In this document: in pieces, positions 57,428 through 64,000 of the stretch
Layout of the letters: each line of letters opens with the position of its first letter
Position numbering within the stretch: the first letter of the stretch is position 1
Assembly: GCA_029817715.1 (NCBI GenBank)
Contig: JARUPY010000387.1
Location: 682,001 to 746,000 of the forward strand
Reading direction: 5' to 3'
DNA: 64,000 nt
DNA from: Melastoma dodecandrum
Taxonomy: Eukaryota; Streptophyta; Magnoliopsida; Myrtales; Melastomataceae
Position numbers and translations under genes: made by a program
Notes under the pieces: generated by a model
What the model was told of the DNA's origin: nothing
The model's database searches: none
Seen by the model: only the letters and a program-made list of their open reading frames with translations

Positions 57428-59643
57428 CTTCTCCTCCCAAGGGAAGGGGCCGAGTGGTGCTGGTTAGACTTAACGGATAATAACGGGATGCTGATGGCGG
57501 GATGAACGCCGGCGACCGTGGGGACATGAAGTTACTCGGATACCCTTGGACGTGGCCCCACTGTGCGCAGTGGGAGGGTTAGAACGGTCATTTCGTAGAA
57601 GGAACGGAGGTTGGAAGAGGATAGGACACGTCGTCTTGTTGTTGATTGGACAGAGATAGATTCCTCCTGACACGTCGGATCCTCCTCTATTTTTTGTTGA
57701 TTATTATTATACGTGTGCATGCCCTCCTGGTGATCTTCTCCGGCACCAAACCGGTGCTCCTGCCTGCCTGCCGGGTCTCTCCGCCGCTTTGGTCAAGAAT
57801 AGCAACATCCCTCACTGTCCGTCCCACGCGGATGCAGGAGTGTTCTCGTTTAGCTGCAGAGTCATCGGCCGCGAACCAGGGGGCTTCCTCGCAACCTTCT
57901 CGTATCCATTTAATTATAGTCATCAGTCTTCTTTTGATATCGTCTTCGTTTCCCAGGACTCCCCGTTGAACGTCAGCAGAATCGTAGTCCTGTAGTTACA
58001 GAGAAAGACGGAACAAAAAATAAAAAAAAAAAGAATATTTGTTTTGCAACTTAAATAGTACAAACCCATAACTCTCGGAAAAGAAAATGACTCGTGTAAG
58101 GAAATACTCCACTATCGCTAAATGGTTTTAAAATAGAAATTCGTATGAACGTACTCGATATTTGGACCTATTCGATATTAGATAGAGTAATCGTGTATGT
58201 GTTTTGGGTCGGTCCGATAGTTACAAACAGTCCGGCCATTGTAAGAAAAAATGAATAAATAATGGGCCTTAAAATGTCGGCCCAGACTAACCCAAAAGAA
58301 ACAAAAAAAAACGAATGGTCTAAACCAGCAGCAGAACTGAAGTGAAACCCAGGGCACTTCTGTCAAAAAGTGCCTGCAGTGCAGCTGCAAGAGTTGGGGG
58401 AGGGGGATTTTATTACAGCAGACAGTTGGGAAGTGGAATCCACCCCCCCAAAAAAGACAGACCCGACCCGGCAGGAAACCGGCTACAGCAGGTGTCGGGA
58501 CAGGGATCTCCTCTCTCTCTCTCTCTCCCTCCCTTTGACCCCCCCGGATGGGGCGTCTCTTTCAAACATTTGTTATTACATGAGAATGGGAATTTGGGGC
58601 ACACGTGGTCATCGATAGACACGCAATGATATTCCTAAATCCCCTACTCTACACTCCCTCCCTGCCTTCCCTGCCCCTGTTTGCTTTTTTTCCTTCATAA
58701 TGGTATTGGGTGGTAGCCTCCTCCTCCTCCTCCTCCTCATCACATGGCTATATCTCGTACTCTTACATGGGTACAAAAACCCCGCGATCGGTTCGAGTCA
58801 ATGGAATGGACCACCCCTCCTTCTAGTCGTAGTAGAGAGGCGTTGGGGAATGTGAAATGGGCAATGAATGGGCGGGCAGCCAGCCAGCCGGTTCTGGGGG
58901 GGATTACAACAGAGGGTTAAGATGTAGGAGGACAGGGAAAAGCTCCTTTTTGGGCCTTCCATTTTGGGCAGGAGACCTCTGAGTTATAGTTTGTAGTAAT
59001 AATGCATTGCTGCCATTGCCCCTACTAAGCTCTCCCTTCTTCCTTCCTGTTAGTTTATATGTTCTATTTTCATTGTTGCAGAGCTGCTATTACTTCTGCT
59101 AAGAGCGTGCCCAACTCGTGATTAACGACCAAAGTCTGTTTAGAAGGAATAATTTGAAGAATTATCACCTTATTATCATTCTCATGAAGAACTTCCCGAC
59201 ATGCAGCAGGTCAAAGTGTTAACTAGTTTTTTGGGTCCCGACAGGTCTGGGAGAAGATGAGATCGTACCTACTTTTTGTTTGTTTCAAAAGTTGCAACGC
59301 ATCCTCCATCCTGCAGATCCCCCAGCATCCCACCCGATAGAACGAGCATCCTGGGACGACAAAACGTACGCTCCCCCAAGGCTTAACAGGACGAATGATC
59401 CGCGCTATCTGCTTCTTTCTTCGGACAATATCCTTCCTTTCCAGCTTCTTTCTGTCCTGTCCCCAAAAGTTCTCTCTTCCACGATTGCATTAAATTCCCA
59501 TTCTTCTTCTTCTTTCCCTCTTCCTCCTCCTTACAGAGAACAAACATAAGCCACACACACAAAACCAAAAAGAAAAAAACCGACCCGAATTCCGCCCCTT
59601 CCATGGTTTTGAGCCCCCTGAGTGATCATCCTCGTCCAAGGCC
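57428..59643. other. Intergenic, no gene recognised
   Basis: Simple sequence is frequent: TC repeats at 58508-58535, (CTC)n at 58719-58738, C and G short runs. GGCCCA-like motifs occur near 58260-58285. The frames seen are low complexity and were not accepted. Confidence 0.45.
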
Positions 59644-60225
59644 ATGACAGTGTCCCCGCGGATTTCCCTCCTTTCATTTGCCTTGTTGGCCTCCGTTGCT
59701 GTTGTCGGCTCGGTCCGCTTGGGGGGTCTTCCGCGAACGTCCTTGGTGTTATCCTCGACTGAAGGTGGTCCCGACAACAGGACGGGACTCAACGCGGGTA
59801 GCCAGAAGCTGTCGCTTGATGGTAAGGTGTTCGAACCTCGAGAACCGTGGTAGGAAAGTTTCCCGCTTCCTTTCGTTGGTGGTAACCGAATTTGTGTCTG
59901 TTCGGGTGGAATTTTCCGTCTAGGGTCGTGCTCGGACCGAGACATCAGCATATCCCAGAGCGAGGGCACGGCCTCTGGGATACCCCAGTACATAGTCCAG
60001 ATCGTCAATACTTGCGTGTCTGGGTGTGCCCCGTCCCGGATCCACTTCCACTGCGGTTGGTTCGCGTCGGCAAGGATGGTCAACCCGAAGGCCTTCAAGC
60101 GGCTCGGTTACGACGACTGCCTGGTCAACGGCGGGAGGCCCCTGAAGAATGGCAACATCGTTAGCTTCTCCTACTCCAACTCCTTCATGTATCAGCTCAG
60201 CTTCAAGTCCGCCAAATTTTGTTAA
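59644..60225 (+). CDS. TPD1-like secreted protein
   Basis: Exons 59644-59821 and 59924-60225 join in a Gly codon to give 159 residues. A signal peptide (ISLLSFALLASVAVVGSV) and a variable linker precede the conserved domain: CSDRDISISQSEGTASGIPQ, VQIVNTCVSGCAPSRIHFHC, GWFASARMVNPKAFKRLGYD, DCLVNGGRPLKNGNIVSFSY and SNSFMYQLSFKSAKFC. The cysteine pattern is that of TAPETUM DETERMINANT1 and its paralogues, small apoplastic ligands of the EMS1 receptor kinase that specify the tapetum. Whether this copy has the TPD1 role or that of a paralogue cannot be told. Confidence 0.93.
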
Positions 60226-60458
60226 AATTTTTATTCCATTATGATCACAAATTATGATCAAATATGATGATTTTGATTTTTGGGTGAGGAAGAATCCGAC
60301 AGGGACTTGTGAAAAGGAATTAGAAATTCCTGCATCGACCACCTTCTTGTCCTTATCTCCCTCAATTAAGTTCCAAAGTGGTGTTTGGAATCTTTCCTTG
60401 CATCAAGCTAAACCTCGTATTTAATAAGCATTTGCTGCACATCTCACCGACGACTTAA

Positions 60459-61007
60459 ATGAAAGAAATCATGGGCATCTCTTCCAACACCCTGTTCCAG
60501 CTACTACTCACGGTGGCCGTCCTCTACGTCGCGTGCACAATCCCGAGGCAGCCCAACCTGGCACAGACGAACCTGTTATTCTACGTTCACGATCGATTGA
60601 CGGGGGACGATGCCACCACTGTCATGATTGGAGGGAAGGCAGGGCACGAGTCCAACATATTCCACTTCGGGTCGACGGTGGTGGTGGACTGCCCCGTGAC
60701 GGAGGGCCCGGACGCGGAGTCCAGGGAGATAGGGAGGGCGCAGGGGATCTACGTGAACTCGCAAAGGGACGGGAAGGCGCTGTACCTTGTGTTCTCGGTG
60801 ATGTTCACGGCGGGGGAATACGAAGGGAGCTCGCTGGAGATCCAAGGGCCGGACGTGTTCGCGATGAAGCAGAGGGAGTTCGGGGTGGTCTCGGGGACGG
60901 GGAGGTTCCGGTTCGCGAGGGGGTTCGGGATCTTGGAGACTGAGTTCATGGACTTGGTGAAGCTGAGGGGCACCCTCAAGCTCAACATCACGGTCAAACA
61001 CTATTGA
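60459..61007 (+). CDS. Dirigent protein
   Basis: An intronless frame of 182 residues. After a hydrophobic N-terminal segment (LFQLLLTVAVLYVACTI, signal peptide) come the dirigent blocks: NLLFYVHDRLTGDDATTVMI, FHFGSTVVVDCPVTEGPDAE, SREIGRAQGIYVNSQRDGKA, LYLVFSVMFTAGEYEGSSLE and FGVVSGTGRFRFARGFGILE, with LKLNITVKHY at the end. Dirigent proteins guide stereoselective coupling of monolignol radicals to lignans, or act in lignin/Casparian deposition, in the apoplast. A second Met (MGISSN) four codons later is an alternative start. The subfamily was not determined. Confidence 0.94.
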   Translation: MKEIMGISSNTLFQLLLTVAVLYVACTIPRQPNLAQTNLLFYVHDRLTGDDATTVMIGGKAGHESNIFHFGSTVVVDCPVTEGPDAESREIGRAQGIYVNSQRDGKALYLVFSVMFTAGEYEGSSLEIQGPDVFAMKQREFGVVSGTGRFRFARGFGILETEFMDLVKLRGTLKLNITVKHY

Positions 61008-61191
61008 GAAAGTAATTGGATTCACGTGTTTGAAGCTACGTTTCTCCGCCGGTTGTAGATCGTAATGATGAAGTAGTTTGTGTTATTGCGATGCCAGATC
61101 GAAGATCATCAAATCCAATAGATTTATTTCATTAAAATGGATGGGCCCAACATAACCAACACCCCTAAACACAAGAGTTTAGAAGTTCTCG

Positions 61192-63225
61192 GGGCAGTCC
61201 AGTCACAGAAGCTAGCTGTAAGTGCAATATCACAGTTGCAGGCCTTCCGGGTGGGGATATTCAGTTGTTGTGTGATACAGTGGTGAGGAGTGTTAAGGAG
61301 CTCACGGGCAATGGTGTGTAAGTTCCATGAGGATGAGCATGGCAAGGTCGTGGCAGAATGTAAGAGGCCTGATTTGGAGCCTATAGGTTTGCATTATCCA
61401 ACTACAGATATTCCCCAAGCTTCACCGATTCCTGTTTAAGCAGAGTAGGGTTAAGATGATCGTTGACTGCCGCACAAGGCCAGTTCGTGTCATTCAAACT
61501 GAAGGGCTTTTACAGCACCTGTGCTTGGTTGGGTTGACACTTCGTGCTCCTCAAGGCTGTCATGCACAGTACGTGGCGAATATGGGCTCCATTGCGTCTT
61601 TAGCCATGGCTGTTATTATAAATGGCAACGACGAAGGTGCCCCTGGGGGTAGGAATATGAGGCTTTGGGGTTTGGTTGTTTGCCATCATACGTCAGCGAG
61701 ATGCATCCCGTTTCCACTGCGACATGTGAGTTCTTGATGCAGGCTTTTGGACTTCATCTGATCATGGAATTCCAGTTGGCTTCCCAGATGTCCGAGAAAC
61801 ATATTTTACGGACCCAGACTCTTCTTTGTGACAGGCTTCTCCAGGATTCGCCCATAGGGATTGTCACTCAGAGTCCCAGCATGATGAACCTTGTCAAATG
61901 TGATGGTTGTGCTCTTTATTATCATTGCACGTACTACCCTCTTGGGGTAACACCTAATTAATCCCAAATAAAAGACATACTGGAGTGGCTATTGGCTTAC
62001 TGTGGAGATTCGACGGGATTAAGCACAGACAATTTGGGTGATGCTGTGTAACCGGGGGTTACGGCTCTCGGTGATGCAATCTGCGGTAGGGCTGTCGCCT
62101 ATATTGCAAAGAGGGATTGTCTGTTCTGGTTTCACAGTCCTCTCTTTTCAGTTAATCCTGCGAGAAAAGTTAGAGATACTGAGCAGAGTAAATCCAAGGC
62201 TGTTGTCAACGCCCAGGTTGGGGATCTTGAGTTGCAAGGGGTTGATGAACTTAGCTCGGTTGCTAGAGATATAGTTCACCTCATTGAAACTGCGACTGCT
62301 CCCGTATTTGCTGTGGACAGTGCTGGTCATATAAGTATGATATAAATGAAGGTGCTTGCAGGTGATGGAGATAAGAATGTTGACAACTGAAGACATTTTG
62401 GCAAGCGCATGATCAGGAAGCAATATTCTTGAAGTGCCACCTGCAAGAGGCAGATGTTGGAGATAGTCAATGATGCCGATCTGGTAAGCATTGATAGCGG
62501 ATATCTCCTCTACAACTCTTCTTTATGTTTGTCGACAGTTATTTCGCAAGTCCTGCATAATGTTCACCTCCCTGGTGATGTTTTATATAATCAGCTTGTT
62601 GGTACTCGAGAAGGTTGAATTCTCGCTTGGGAATCAGCAATGCTGTAGTCAGACAAGTAACGATGTTGCTGAGGGCAAGAGGGCTACAGTTGACCTGCGA
62701 CATCCCAGATGAAATCAAAACTCTAGCTGTATATGGAGATCGAGTGCGAACCCAAAAAAGTCTTGGCGGACTTCTTGTTGAACATGGTTCATCTTCATTA
62801 TGCTCCCTCCCCGGAAGACTGGGTCGAAGTCCATGTTCGTCCTAGTATAAAGCAGCTTCCCGATTCACGTATTGTGGTGCCCGCCGAATTTAGGTACGTC
62901 CTGTATTTGGAGTATTGTTCTTAATGTATGGACTAGAGATTGGGGGATGGTTTTTCCTTAATCTACTTCTATCACGGTCCATGAAGGATGGGATGTCCGC
63001 GTCAGGGAGAAGCTCTACCTCTGGAGCTGGTTCAAGACATGTTCAATAGCAGCTGGTGGACGACACAAGAAGGGTTGGGCTAATGCATGTCCAGGAAGAT
63101 CTTGAAGCTCATTAATGGCGAAGTCCAAAACATTACTCAACTCGGGGAGGTGCTTATTTATTGTCGTCATCGAGCTCCCGATGATTCCTAGCCCGTCAAA
63201 GAGCATCAACTGCCAGACTACCCAG
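61192..63225 (+). pseudogene. Phytochrome B pseudogene
   Basis: Fragments in changing frames follow phytochrome order. [57 protein letters not shown], then [14 protein letters not shown] and [20 protein letters not shown] (61456-61640), with the chromophore Cys kept but the preceding His replaced by Gln. [32 protein letters not shown] and STGLSTDN-like (to 62145). PAS: VVNAQVGDLELQGVDELSSV (62195-62265). HKRD: RQMLEIVNDADLVSID, GLQLTCDIPDEIKTLAVYGD, DFLLNMVHLHYAPSPEDWVE and KILKLINGEVQ (to 63130). Stops, frameshifts and loss of much of PHY, PAS and the kinase-related region exclude function. The phyB-type assignment is by recalled similarity. Confidence 0.9.
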
Positions 63226-64000
63226 AAACGAATGAAGGCTGTCTACACGTCCTGGAATGTGACATGGAGAAAGATCCTTGTTCTGCTGGACCTGCGTCGA
63301 GTTCATAATCGACCACCAATCAGTTGTCAGGAAGACTATAGTCACCTTCCCCTAGCTCAGCGACTCCAAGTTTGGTCTCTTAGAAAGAAAGGCCACCGAA
63401 TCCATGATCGGCAGTCTGTATTTGGAAAACTGAGCTCGCCGTCAAAGAGAGAAGCGGCAGTCGAGGAGAAAAACCAGCGAGAGATGAAGTCATGGGTTGG
63501 ATAACATTAGTGAAGTTGTACTTTCAGACCATCTTACTAAATCTTATCCATAACAACTATAAAAACCTTTTTTCCCCTTTTGTCGTCCTAAGGCCAATCT
63601 GAACATAAAGAACAAAGAAGGGACCTGCAGAAAAGGTCACTATCCAACCAAGAACATAATAATAGAACAAAACCTCATTTGTTTTATTTACTTCAACACG
63701 ACTGTCTGTTTTTTTATGTTAATGTTCTAAATACCAATGTTTTCGGAGATATCCATGAAATGGAAAATTTGACCAGTAGATTTGACCAATCTTATCCGGT
63801 AAACTCTTTTGATTATGTCACTTTGGATGGGGCGATGATTTTTGTCCTAACCCCAACCCAATAATATAGAAACAAAATTAGTCGATTGTGGTCATGATGT
63901 ATCGGGACCAATCCAAAATAATAAAAGAAAAAGAAGAAAATAACGGACAACATTTGGCCACAAGTCTCCTTCTTACTACATACAATACATGGAGAGAGAG
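63226..64000. other. Unassigned, right end of window
   Basis: No gene is recognised. Sequence from about 63500 is AT-rich with poly-A/T stretches. Confidence 0.4.

Noticed and set aside
57225..57527. Pro-rich frames around the start of HCF107
   Set aside because: Alternative frames of the HCF107 transit-peptide region.
59490..60098. 202-residue minus-strand frame
   Set aside because: Antisense to the TPD1-like gene, which has a signal peptide, a valid intron and conserved cysteines.

Overview
This is nuclear DNA of a dicotyledonous plant. Nearly every gene has short GT-AG introns, and the families are plant-specific: PR-10, CAMTA, GRAS, P-class PPR, dirigent, TPD1-like, phytochrome and Ogre/Tat-type LTR elements. 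The species cannot be fixed from the sequence alone.

Bases 1-15494 are retrotransposon. Two LTR copies (2683-5057 and 12702-15494) bracket an internal region that starts with a tRNA-type primer-binding site and ends with a polypurine tract. Bases 1-2682 are a second copy of the 3' internal part, so the first LTR is shared by two tandem element copies. No gag-pol domain is visible. In its place are antisense, intron-bearing pieces of a PDR-type ABC transporter fused to an S-domain receptor kinase. Each LTR also carries its own, different, host-gene-like insert; the one in LTR2 includes a WPP domain. Both 3' internal regions hold long arrays of small inverted repeats whose arms change in a compensating way around a constant loop.

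The 3' LTR ends exactly inside exon 2 of a PR-10/Bet v 1 gene. That gene is half of a head-to-head inverted duplication. The cluster (15495-19025) contains two intact PR-10 genes, this split copy and a decayed relic.

From 19 kb to 61 kb lies an ordinary gene-rich arm: a GATA factor (-), an AMSH-like deubiquitinase (-), a cysteine-rich secreted DUF7731-like protein (-), a PPR protein (-), a PRISE/progesterone 5-beta-reductase-like SDR (+), a GH3 beta-xylosidase (-), a chitinase-like CTL protein (-), CAMTA5-like (+), RPL29 (+), a group-S1 bZIP with a sucrose-control-type upstream ORF (-), a GRAS factor (-), HCF107 (-), a TPD1-like secreted protein (+) and a dirigent protein (+). Several concern cell walls (BXL, CTL, dirigent), but this looks like chance neighbourhood, not a pathway cluster.

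Two unitary-looking gene wrecks are scattered among them: a HOOKLESS1-like N-acetyltransferase (53.2-54.5 kb) and a phytochrome B (61.2-63.2 kb).
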